DNA from: Jiella pacifica
GTDB taxonomy: Bacteria > Pseudomonadota > Alphaproteobacteria > Rhizobiales > Rhizobiaceae
Direction: 5' to 3'
Assembly (NCBI RefSeq): GCF_010500815.1
Contig: NZ_JAAAMG010000013.1
Coordinates: 101,807-165,806 of the forward strand
Length of the DNA: 64,000 nucleotides
Shown here: piece by piece, positions 42,420 through 49,912 of the stretch
How the letters are laid out: every line of letters begins with the position of its first letter
Numbering within the stretch: the stretch's first letter is position 1
The notes under the pieces: model-generated
Seen by the model: the letters and a program-made list of their open reading frames with translations, nothing else
Databases searched by the model: none
Told to the model about the DNA's origin: nothing
Made by a program: the position numbers and the translations under genes

Positions 42420-43148
42420 ATGGGACGGCATCTGATCTTCGGGGGCAATGGCGGCATCGGCGCGGCGATCGCGTGGCGACTGGCGCGGGCAGGGCACGAA
42501 CTCGTGCTCGCCGGCCGCAACGCCGACGAACTTCGGCGGCTTGCCGAGGAACTCTCCGCCGAGACGATCCTCTGCGACGTGATGGACCCGCAGGCGATCG
42601 AACAAGCCGGCCGCGAGCTGCCGGAGCGGCTCGACGGCTTCGTCTACGCCGTGGGTTCGATCAATCTGAAGCCTTTCCCGAAGGCGACCGCCGACGACTT
42701 CCTCACCGACTACCGGTTGAACGCCGTCGGCGCGGCGCTCGCCTTCCAGGCGGCGGCGCCGGCCTTGCTCGATGCGGAAGAGGGCGCGAGCGCCCTGTTC
42801 TTCTCGACCGTCGCCGTGGAGCAGGGCTTTGCCGCCCACGCCTCGATCGCCATGGCCAAGGGAGCCGTCGTCGGGCTGACGCGCACCCTCGCCACCGAAT
42901 ACGCGCCGAAGATCCGGGTCAACGCCATCGCGCCCTCTTTGGTCGACACACCGCTCGGCCAGACGGTCGCCGGCAACGCCAGGATCGCCGAGGCGATCGC
43001 CAGGATGCACGCCCTCCCGCGCCTCGGCAGGCCAGACGACATCGCAGCCATGGCCGAATTGCTCCTGACCGAGGCCGGGTCCTGGATCACCGGGCAGGTC
43101 ATCGGCGTCGACGGCGGCCGCTCGTCCATCCGCGTCATGCGCAGCTAG
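42420..43148 (+). CDS. Short-chain dehydrogenase family protein without the usual catalytic tyrosine
   Basis: SDR protein of 242 residues. The N-terminal Rossmann motif is G-G-N-G-G-I-G. The active-site serine is present in F-F-S-T-V-A-V, but the YxxxK position reads I-A-M-A-K, with isoleucine in place of tyrosine. The C-terminal I-D-G-G region is present. The protein may be a non-canonical reductase or have lost redox activity. It is 150 bp after fhuB on the same strand and may be a separate unit. Confidence 0.82.
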   Translation: MGRHLIFGGNGGIGAAIAWRLARAGHELVLAGRNADELRRLAEELSAETILCDVMDPQAIEQAGRELPERLDGFVYAVGSINLKPFPKATADDFLTDYRLNAVGAALAFQAAAPALLDAEEGASALFFSTVAVEQGFAAHASIAMAKGAVVGLTRTLATEYAPKIRVNAIAPSLVDTPLGQTVAGNARIAEAIARMHALPRLGRPDDIAAMAELLLTEAGSWITGQVIGVDGGRSSIRVMRS

Positions 43149-43463
43149 TCGTTTTGTCGCCCCGAGCCTCTCGGGCGGGCGAGGCAAAGCAGGGCGGCTG
43201 ATCGTCTGGCGCGATGCCGTTTTGTTGTGCGGCTACAACGTCTGAAACCAAATGCGGCATTTCGGCGCTTGCGGTACGGCGAGCCATCGGCATTATTCGG
43301 GAAACCGGCGTCTGTGTCACGGGCGCGGTTAACGCGTCGTTAGCATTCACGGCGCAGCATTGGTCTGTCGTTCCACTTGCCTGTCATCGTGTCAGGAAGG
43401 TTCGGGACGCGAAATCCAAGCGTCGGCCGCTCGCCGGCCGCCGCTCGTCGAAGGGGTGTGCCG
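43149..43463. other. Non-coding gap between SDR and usg
   Basis: 315 bp without a convincing gene. A six-base hairpin CCCGAG-CCT-CTCGGG (43161-43175) just after the SDR stop could help end that transcript. The later part is less GC-rich and probably holds the usg promoter. Confidence 0.45.
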
Positions 43464-43745
43464 ATGACCAGAAGAACCGTCGATGCTTCATTCTGCCGGA
43501 TGTTGGAAGGATACAGCCTCACATCTGCAGAAGTGCTTTATCGCATGCCGGACCACCCGACCTTGCTGCAGACATTCATGTGGCAGTTCGAGGATCTAGC
43601 GCCGGACTATCCGCGTCTGAAGCGGTTTCTCGACCATTGGGAGCGGGAGATCGAGGCAATCATCCATTCCGTCCGGGTGATGCATCAAGGTCTGATCGCG
43701 CCGCGGGAGATCCGCCTGGTAAAGGACGCCGGGCGGCTCCATTAA
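43464..43745 (+). CDS. usg: Usg protein
   Basis: Small protein of 93 residues that matches the alphaproteobacterial Usg family: L-E-G-Y-S-L-T-S-A-E-V-L-Y-R-M-P-D-H-P near the start and L-A-P-D-Y-P-R-L-K-R-F-L in the middle. Its function is not established. The upstream frame extends to 43377, but ATG 43464 has AAGGGG at 43451-43456 and begins at the family start. This gene is a useful taxonomic marker, common in Hyphomicrobiales and relatives. Confidence 0.85.
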   Translation: MTRRTVDASFCRMLEGYSLTSAEVLYRMPDHPTLLQTFMWQFEDLAPDYPRLKRFLDHWEREIEAIIHSVRVMHQGLIAPREIRLVKDAGRLH

Positions 43746-43770
43746 CAACTCACGAGCGGCATGCAGATCT

Positions 43771-44106
43771 TCAACGACAGGTCGCGATCGACCCTCGGAG
43801 TCCGTCCGAGACGTCATGTTGACCGAGCGATCCTGCGCAGGAGGATCGTGACGGATACGGCATAGAGGAATCCGCCGCGATGGCATCGATCGTCCCGGCG
43901 AGGGCGCTGACGGGGACCGCGAGAACCACGATCCCGCAGGCGGCCGTCTCGGCGAGGCTCGCAAGCTTGACGCGAAGATCGCTCGGCAGGTCATCCGCCG
44001 TCAGCGCCGGATCGTGCGCGACGATGTCGAAATGCGGTTGCAGATGGCGGGCCGTCAATCGGCCGAAGGCGCCGAAGCCGATGATGCCCAGCCGATGCTT
44101 CGGCAT
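43771..44106 (-). pseudogene. Truncated prephenate dehydrogenase-like gene
   Basis: The first 80 or so residues form a clear NAD-binding start of the TyrA/prephenate dehydrogenase family (L-G-I-I-G-F-G-A-F-G, then V-V-L-A-V-P-V-S-A-L). After I-D-A-I-A-A-D-S the similarity stops and the frame ends 35 residues later; the catalytic domain is missing. It is probably a remnant cut by rearrangement. It lies between usg and the ybaK-lysE-PKS region. Confidence 0.7.
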
Positions 44107-44441
44107 GCCGTTCGGTCCGTGGCCCATGATTTCACTCTGCCTCGCCCCTCGGAGCCCCCTCATCACGTCCCGAGGGAAGAACGCGCCATCCGATCATCAG
44201 TCGAGGATCGAGGCAAGACGCCGCCGATATCGCACCGAGACAACAGGCGTATCCAGCTTCCAAGCCGTGACGCTCGTGGGTTGGGACGTCCCCGAGATCA
44301 GGGCGCGCGCCAAGCCTCGGCAAACCCGGCCCTAGAGTGTCCGGCGATAAGTTCGCGTCAGATGCTGCCGATTCCCTCCCGGATCGCCGGGTCGTCCACA
44401 AACACGGATTCCACCTTGTCGCCCGGCGCTCGAAAGACCGG
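44107..44441. other. Non-coding stretch beside the truncated gene
   Basis: 335 bp between the broken dehydrogenase-like gene and the YbaK gene. No frame has convincing coding character. I see no inverted terminal repeats, transposase remnant or tRNA. It may be debris of the event that truncated the neighbour. Confidence 0.4.
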
Positions 44442-44927
44442 TCACTGCGAGCCGACATCGGCAAAGGCAAGATCCGGGATTTTCGACAGTTCCGCGGGCG
44501 CGATCTTCATTGCGCAAAACTCACTGCCGCCGGAGCCGTAGACATAACCCGTCTCCAGCACCCGCTTGCTGACGATCCGGCGGGTGCAATGCTGAAGTGC
44601 GATCGGCGGGACGCCGCCGATGAAATAGCCGGTAATCGCCGTCACTTCCTCCGGACTGGCGAAACGAAGGCCCTTCAGACCCGTCTCCCCGCGCAACTTC
44701 TTCTGGTCGATGCGCTCGTTCCCGCGCACCAGCACGCCGACATTCGTCCCGCTTTTCTTGTCGACGAGGATCATCATCTTCAGAATGAGGCTCGCATCGA
44801 CGCCCAAGACCGCCGCGGCGTCGTCCGTCGCCTTGCCGCTCGTCTCGTGGGGAATGATCTCCATCGCGATGCCGAGGTCGTCGGCTTCCCTGCGGGCCTT
44901 CGCCGTATTGTCGCCCGTGTCGGACAT
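44442..44927 (-). CDS. YbaK/EbsC-family aminoacyl-tRNA deacylase-like protein
   Basis: Protein of 161 residues with the YbaK/ProX fold, which hydrolyses mischarged tRNA. It has a conserved lysine pattern (L-I-L-K-M-M-I-L-V-D) and the glycine-rich Y-F-I-G-G-V-P-P and Y-V-Y-G-S-G-G-S-E segments. ATG 44927 is chosen for its GGGGA site. It lies 47 bp after the LysE-type exporter gene on the same strand. A free-standing deacylase next to a biosynthetic cluster could guard against a misincorporated amino acid, but it may be ordinary housekeeping. Confidence 0.87.
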   Translation of the reverse strand: MSDTGDNTAKARREADDLGIAMEIIPHETSGKATDDAAAVLGVDASLILKMMILVDKKSGTNVGVLVRGNERIDQKKLRGETGLKGLRFASPEEVTAITGYFIGGVPPIALQHCTRRIVSKRVLETGYVYGSGGSEFCAMKIAPAELSKIPDLAFADVGSQ

Positions 44928-44974
44928 CGTCGTCCCCTGTCCTGCCTCGCCGCCGCCCCGGGTCCCGGTCCCGA

Positions 44975-45598
44975 TCATAGTTGCCAGAATGTCAGGGCGG
45001 CCAGTCCCATGAGGACGATCGCGGGCAGCCAGTGCTGCGCAATGGCATTGCTCCCCAGGCTCGTTCTCGATCGTGCCGCGCCCGCGGCAAGAGCCCAGGC
45101 CCCATTGGTGATGATCCCCACGAGGACGAAGACCAATCCGAGCGACAGGGCCTGCAGCCAAGTCGGCCCATGGGTCGGCTCGACAAAGCTCGGCAGGAAG
45201 GCCAGAAAGAAGAGGGTGCTCTTCGGGTTGAGGCCATTGACGATGACGGCGTCACGGAAGCTCTTGTCGGGTCGCGGTGTTTCGGCGGCGTTCGTCTCGG
45301 CCGCCGTGACGCCCGGTCGCGGCAGACACTTCCAGGCGAGGTAGAGGAGGTAGCAGGCCCCGACCAGCTTGAGCGCCTGGAGCGCCGTCGGGGAGGCGGC
45401 GACCACCGCAGCGATGCCGAGCGCGACCGCCAGAACCTGGAGGAAATCGCCGACGGCCAGTCCCACGATCGATCGCACACCGGCCAGGGCCCCTCCATTG
45501 AGGGTGCGCGAGGTCACGTAGAGGACGGATGGGCCCGGTGTCACCAAGAGGAGGGATGCGGCGAATCCAAAGGCGAGAACTTGGTGGAAGCCGATCAT
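44975..45598 (-). CDS. LysE-family exporter
   Basis: Membrane protein of 207 residues with six hydrophobic segments. The N-terminal T-P-G-P-S-V-L-Y-V-T motif and N-P-K-S-T-L-F-F motif are family signatures. LysE/RhtB proteins export amino acids and small amphipathic compounds across the inner membrane. It starts 68 bp after the thioesterase gene of the PKS operon, on the same strand, with no clear terminator between. Export of the cluster product or its precursor is therefore possible (inference from position). Confidence 0.88.
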   Translation of the reverse strand: MIGFHQVLAFGFAASLLLVTPGPSVLYVTSRTLNGGALAGVRSIVGLAVGDFLQVLAVALGIAAVVAASPTALQALKLVGACYLLYLAWKCLPRPGVTAAETNAAETPRPDKSFRDAVIVNGLNPKSTLFFLAFLPSFVEPTHGPTWLQALSLGLVFVLVGIITNGAWALAAGAARSRTSLGSNAIAQHWLPAIVLMGLAALTFWQL

Positions 45599-45666
45599 GA
45601 AAGGCCCTTGGGAAGAGAGAGCAACTCAAAAGAAGAAAAATTCGCTATCACAACGAGGACTGGTGG

Positions 45667-46443
45667 TCAATCTGGCGAGAATTCCGACCGGACGAGATCG
45701 ATGACCGCCTGTTGCGCATGTCGCACGAAGAAGTGGTCTCCCGAAAAAACCACGCAGCGAAATTGGCCGACGGGCGCGAAATCGGCCCAGGCTTCGACCT
45801 CGGCGCGGCTTGCCAGGATATCCCCGTCCGCCCGCAAGGTGACGATCCGTGCCGCGAGGTCGGGACCTGGCGACAGCACGTAGCCGTCGGTCATGGCGAT
45901 GTCGGAGCGCAGCATCGGCAGGATGAAGCGGGCGAAACGCCGGTCTTCCAGGATCCCGGGCGGGGTGCCGCCCAGTTCGCGAACGGCCGCCACGAAATCA
46001 TCGTCGTCGAGCGTGTGCAGGAGCGGTCGCGAGAGCGCAAGACCCGGTGCCCGGCGGCCGGCTGCAAAGAGGATGTGCGGCCCCGGCTCTCCCTCCTCGG
46101 CAAGTGTTCGCGCCGTCTCGAAGGCGACCAGGGCGCCAAGGCTATGACCGAAAAACGCCATCGGCCAGGCGCGCTCGCCACGGCGCGCCGTCACGATGGC
46201 CTGACTGATCGCCCGTGCCGCCTCTCGGGCGTCGTCGATCAAGGGTTCGGATGCGCGGGTCTCGCGACCCGGCAATTGCACCGCCAGAACGGCGGTCGAT
46301 GCGGGCATCCGCGCACGCCATGGCCGGTACATCGATGCGCCTGCGCCGGCGTGCGGAAAGCAGACGAGAATGCGATCGGCGTTTGCGAGATCCTCTTCTC
46401 CGACGATCCATTGGCCGGCGCGGCGCGGCAGCGCGGCGCTCAT
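45667..46443 (-). CDS. Type II thioesterase
   Basis: Alpha/beta hydrolase of 258 residues, GrsT/RedJ group. The nucleophile is S101 in G-H-S-L-G-A; the acid is near D206 and the histidine is H237 in G-D-H-F-F. Such enzymes clear misacylated carrier proteins in PKS and NRPS pathways or release products. No thioesterase domain is fused to the PKS, so this protein may also release the product. ATG 46443 overlaps the FkbH-type gene by four bases. It is the last gene of the biosynthetic operon proper. Confidence 0.9.
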   Translation of the reverse strand: MSAALPRRAGQWIVGEEDLANADRILVCFPHAGAGASMYRPWRARMPASTAVLAVQLPGRETRASEPLIDDAREAARAISQAIVTARRGERAWPMAFFGHSLGALVAFETARTLAEEGEPGPHILFAAGRRAPGLALSRPLLHTLDDDDFVAAVRELGGTPPGILEDRRFARFILPMLRSDIAMTDGYVLSPGPDLAARIVTLRADGDILASRAEVEAWADFAPVGQFRCVVFSGDHFFVRHAQQAVIDLVRSEFSPD

Positions 46444-47516
46444 CGCGGACGATCCGGCGGCAGCGACAGCTGAACCGTCTCGGGGTATTCCGCCGGCACG
46501 GAGAGATCGCACGAGAGACGAACGCAGGCTCCGTCTCGCGCGATTTCGGAGAATCCCGAGAACTTGTAGGTCGCGTACATCATCCGATTGCGGCCGTTGG
46601 AGACGAAATCCGCTTCAAGCCCGACGCCGGCGTCGCGGGCGCGATTGCGGATGTAGTTCATCATGATCGAGCCGACGCCCCGCGATATCACCCGGCAGGA
46701 CATCAACAGGAGACGGATCGTCCAGACGCGCTCGTCGATGTCGACGACAGCCAAACCGATCGTGCCGTAGGGGCCGTAGCGATCCTCGAGCCGAGCCACC
46801 AGAACCAGATGGTCAGGGCTAAGCCGCATCGCATCCAACGCCTCAAGGTCGTAGGTGCGGCCAGTCGTGTTGAGCTGGTTGGTGCGCAGCGTCAGCTCTT
46901 CGGCGCGCAGAAGGTCCTCCTCGCGGGCTTCCAGGATGGTAAAACGCATGTCGAGGCTTCTCAGAAAGGCCTGAGTGGGCTCGGAAGACTGGGCCTCGAC
47001 CTCGCCGCGGCGGATCTCTGCCCGGTACATCTGCCTGCGTAACCGCGACTCGCCGGTAATCACCGCCGGCATGAAGTCCGGCCGGTCGGCGATCTCCTCG
47101 ACCGCCCGGCCGTCGATCACCCTAACCTCGGGCAAGGCATGGTGGACCTCGCCGCGCTCGAAGGGTTCGTCGTCGACGAAGGCCACCGTATCGAATCCGA
47201 GATTGAGAGCCGCCACGATCGTCGCAACGGCTTGCGACTTGGCGCCCCATCCGATCTGCGGGTGGAGCACATAGTCGACGAGCCCGAATGCTTCGAGCTT
47301 GGCGAGAGCGAGATCGGCGTCGTTACGGCTTGCGACGGAAATCAAGACTCCGCGACGGTCGAGCTCCTCGAAGAGGGGCAGGATCGATGGTTTCAATCGC
47401 ACGTCGCCATCCTCCAGGAGGGTGCCGTCCCAGAGTGTGTTGTCGAGATCGAAGACGACCAGCTTGACGCTCTTCGCCTTCTCTTTCCGGTGCTCGAGCG
47501 TTTCGGTCGCACTCAT
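46440..47516 (-). CDS. FkbH-like HAD protein, glyceryl-carrier synthase
   Basis: Protein of 358 residues with an N-terminal HAD-IIIC domain (F-D-L-D-N-T-L-W-D-G, nucleophile D23, second acid D25) and a C-terminal acyltransferase-like domain. FkbH proteins take 1,3-bisphosphoglycerate, dephosphorylate it and load D-glyceryl on an acyl carrier protein. This is the first step to hydroxymalonyl- or methoxymalonyl-ACP extender units. The carrier is probably encoded at 48677 and the oxidising enzymes at 47513 and 49013. Overlaps of four bases link it to both neighbours. Confidence 0.88.
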   Translation of the reverse strand: MSATETLEHRKEKAKSVKLVVFDLDNTLWDGTLLEDGDVRLKPSILPLFEELDRRGVLISVASRNDADLALAKLEAFGLVDYVLHPQIGWGAKSQAVATIVAALNLGFDTVAFVDDEPFERGEVHHALPEVRVIDGRAVEEIADRPDFMPAVITGESRLRRQMYRAEIRRGEVEAQSSEPTQAFLRSLDMRFTILEAREEDLLRAEELTLRTNQLNTTGRTYDLEALDAMRLSPDHLVLVARLEDRYGPYGTIGLAVVDIDERVWTIRLLLMSCRVISRGVGSIMMNYIRNRARDAGVGLEADFVSNGRNRMMYATYKFSGFSEIARDGACVRLSCDLSVPAEYPETVQLSLPPDRPR

Positions 47517-48673
47517 GCCAAGGCTCCGGTCGTGATGGATTGAACAGGGGGCTCGGCGTCGGCGCGCTCCCCATCGAGGATTCCGGCGATGGTGATCTCC
47601 TGGATCTGCGTCGAGCCCTCGATGATCTCCATGACCTTCGCGTCGCGCATCAGACGCTGGGGACTCGCGCCGTCCTCGCAGCCGCGGGCGGCAGTGATCT
47701 GCACCAGGTCGCAGGCCGCGCGGAAGGCGGCGGTCGATGCGAAGTACTTGGCCATCCAGGTTGCCTTGACCGCGTCCTGATGATGAGCATCGCGAAGCCG
47801 CGCGGCGCGCTCGCAGAGTTCGGCCGCCGCCGCTCCGTCGGTCCCCATGCGGGCGATCTTTGAGGCGACGAGTTGATGATCGATCAGCCGGTGTCCGAAG
47901 GTCCTGCGCGAACGGGCGTGGTCGAGCGCGCCCGCGAGGACGGCATCCAGGATGCCAAGCGAACCACAGGCCACGGTGAAGCGGCCGAGCTCCAATGCCG
48001 TCGCCGCAACGGCGGCAAGGCCGAAACCCTGCCGACCGACCATCGTCTCGGCGCCCACGCGGCAATCGTCGAAACGGAGTGCGGCCACCATCGAGGCCCG
48101 CGTTCCCATCATGGGCGCCATCGGGGACACGGTCAGGCCCTTTGTCCGGGCCGGCACGGCGAAGGCCGTCGCGCCAACCGGCGTCTTGGCGAAGAGCAAG
48201 AAAAGATCGGCGCGCTGGCCGAAGGTGATCCAGCGCTTCTGTCCGGTGATCCGGTGGCCGTCACCATCGGGTCGCGCGGTGCATTCGATCGCCGAAACGT
48301 CGCTGCCGGCCGCGGGTTCGCTGAGCGCGAGGGCGCCGATGGATTCGCCGGTCGCAAGCTTCGGGAGGAGCGCAGCCTTCACATCCGCCGATCCCCACCG
48401 GGCGATTCCGTGGCTGACCATGGTATGGACGGTCAGAAGACTGCGCGCCGACGAGCATCCCCGACCGATCTCGCGGGCGAGCGTCATCAGCCGCAGGGCG
48501 TCGATGCCGCTGCCGCCATAGGCCTCGGGGACCAAGACGCCGAGAATGCCGGCATCGGCCATCGCCGAAACGAGGCTCTCATCGATCCGCCCTTGCGCGT
48601 CCCATCGGTCGGCATTCGGCGCGATTTCCCGGTCGACGAAATGCCTCGGCATGTCGATCAGCGATCGGGACAT
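47513..48673 (-). CDS. Acyl-CoA dehydrogenase family protein (FkbI-type)
   Basis: Flavoprotein of 386 residues with the full acyl-CoA dehydrogenase fold. The C-terminal base motif reads E-I-I-E-G-S-T-Q-I-Q, so the usual catalytic glutamate is present. The middle domain has the W-I-T-F-G-Q-R segment. In extender-unit cassettes such proteins (FkbI, ZmaE) oxidise the carrier-bound three-carbon intermediate. It lies between the carrier and FkbH genes, the standard place in such cassettes. Predicted cofactor is FAD; the acceptor is unknown. Confidence 0.87.
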   Translation of the reverse strand: MSRSLIDMPRHFVDREIAPNADRWDAQGRIDESLVSAMADAGILGVLVPEAYGGSGIDALRLMTLAREIGRGCSSARSLLTVHTMVSHGIARWGSADVKAALLPKLATGESIGALALSEPAAGSDVSAIECTARPDGDGHRITGQKRWITFGQRADLFLLFAKTPVGATAFAVPARTKGLTVSPMAPMMGTRASMVAALRFDDCRVGAETMVGRQGFGLAAVAATALELGRFTVACGSLGILDAVLAGALDHARSRRTFGHRLIDHQLVASKIARMGTDGAAAAELCERAARLRDAHHQDAVKATWMAKYFASTAAFRAACDLVQITAARGCEDGASPQRLMRDAKVMEIIEGSTQIQEITIAGILDGERADAEPPVQSITTGALA

Positions 48674-48676
48674 CGC

Positions 48677-48967
48677 TCAGGCCTCGGCGGATTGGAGCGC
48701 CCAATCCTTGCCGGCGACGAATTCGCAGATTGCCTCCACCGACCGGAAATTCTCGATCTTGAGGTCGTCGTCCTCGACGGTGACGGCAAAACGGGTCTCG
48801 ACGAAGGTGACCAGCTGCATGAGGAAGAGCGAGTTGACGTAGCCCGCCTTGAACAGATCGTCTGAATCGGAGGGCATGGTATCGCCCACGTGCCGCGCCA
48901 GGAACTGACGGGTGTGCGCACGAATGGGAGTGGTTTCGGCAGCGGAGCCTGCCAGAGCTTGCGACAT
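48677..48967 (-). CDS. Acyl carrier protein (FkbJ-type)
   Basis: Carrier protein of 96 residues. The phosphopantetheine attachment serine is S46 in G-Y-V-N-S-L-F, in place of the more common D-S-L. It is only three bases from the acyl-CoA dehydrogenase gene and 45 bases after the 3-hydroxyacyl-CoA dehydrogenase gene. It would hold the glyceryl unit through its oxidation to the extender unit. No phosphopantetheinyl transferase is encoded in this region, so a genomic one must activate it. Confidence 0.88.
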   Translation of the reverse strand: MSQALAGSAAETTPIRAHTRQFLARHVGDTMPSDSDDLFKAGYVNSLFLMQLVTFVETRFAVTVEDDDLKIENFRSVEAICEFVAGKDWALQSAEA

Positions 48968-49012
48968 GGTTCGTCCTTCTCGAGTCGAATGGGCGGCGCG
49001 CCGGGCTGGGGG

Positions 49013-49912
49013 TCAGGACGCGTAGGAATGGAAGCCGGCGCCGGATTTGCGGCCATGAAGGCCGGCGTCGACCATCTTTCGTAATAGCGGCGCGGGTCGG
49101 AATTTCGTGTCCCAATAGGCTTCGTAGAGCCGCTCGAGGGACTTCAGGATCGTGTCGATGCCAATCAGATCCGCCGTCTCCAAGGGCCCCATCGGATGAC
49201 CGAAACACTCGCGAAAGATGCGATCGACCTCGGCCGCCGCTGCCACCCCGTCCTGGACCAGAAACACCGCCTCGTTGATGGTCAGCATCAGGACCCGGTT
49301 GGAAACGAAGCCGGGCATGTCTTCCACGACGACGCCCGCTTTGCCGATCGACTTCAGAAATGCTGCGGCGGCGTCGAGCGTGCGTGCGCTGGTATGATGG
49401 CCACGGATCACCTCGACGGTCGGCTTCATCGCCACGGGATTCATGAAGTGCATGCCGACGACGCGGTCCCGTCGCTTCGTCGCCGCGCCGATTCGGGTGA
49501 TGGAGATTGCCGAGGTGTTCGCGGCGTAGACGCATTCCGGTTTGCAGACGGCGTCTAGTCGCGCGTAGACTCCGGCCTTGGCGTCCCATTCCTCGGTCAC
49601 GTTCTCGACGACGAAATCGACCTCGGCAAGTCCATCATAGCAGGTCGTCATCCGGATCAAGGCGAGTTGGTCATCGACGGGCGGGGCCGAGCGATCGAAG
49701 AACTTCTGCTGGCGAATATTCGAGCGCAGCGTCCGTTGCGCGGCCTGAAGCCGATCGTCGTCGAGGTCGATGAGCTCGACTGGACTGCCGGCCCGCGCGA
49801 TCGCCTGGGCGACGCCGCATCCCATGATGCCGGCGCCGATGACGCCGAACCGTCTCAGATCGATGGTGTCCTGCGCGCAAGCGGTCTCGTCCTGCGCTTG
49901 GCTTGGTCTCAT
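49013..49912 (-). CDS. 3-hydroxyacyl-CoA dehydrogenase family protein (FkbK-type)
   Basis: NAD-binding dehydrogenase of 299 residues. The Rossmann motif is G-V-I-G-A-G-I-M-G-C-G, and the catalytic histidine lies in G-M-H-F-M-N-P-V. In the extender pathway FkbK or ZmaG oxidises glyceryl-ACP. It overlaps the PKS stop by four bases, which ties the extender cassette to the PKS. Together with the genes at 48677, 47513 and 46440 it completes the K-J-I-H set. Confidence 0.9.
   Translation of the reverse strand: MRPSQAQDETACAQDTIDLRRFGVIGAGIMGCGVAQAIARAGSPVELIDLDDDRLQAAQRTLRSNIRQQKFFDRSAPPVDDQLALIRMTTCYDGLAEVDFVVENVTEEWDAKAGVYARLDAVCKPECVYAANTSAISITRIGAATKRRDRVVGMHFMNPVAMKPTVEVIRGHHTSARTLDAAAAFLKSIGKAGVVVEDMPGFVSNRVLMLTINEAVFLVQDGVAAAAEVDRIFRECFGHPMGPLETADLIGIDTILKSLERLYEAYWDTKFRPAPLLRKMVDAGLHGRKSGAGFHSYAS

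Noticed and set aside
40068..43187. Very long minus-strand open frame opposite fhuD, fhuB and the SDR gene
   Set aside because: It is highly charged and repetitive in G, R, E and Q with no domain, and lies fully antisense to three clear coding genes; it is an effect of high GC codon bias.
44107..44441. Insertion sequence or integrase remnant next to the broken tyrA-like gene
   Set aside because: No terminal inverted repeats, target duplication or transposase-like residues could be seen.
46440..49912. Tetronate or methoxymalonyl pathway
   Set aside because: Tetronate loci lack the FkbI/FkbK pair seen here, and no O-methyltransferase gene is present for methoxymalonyl.
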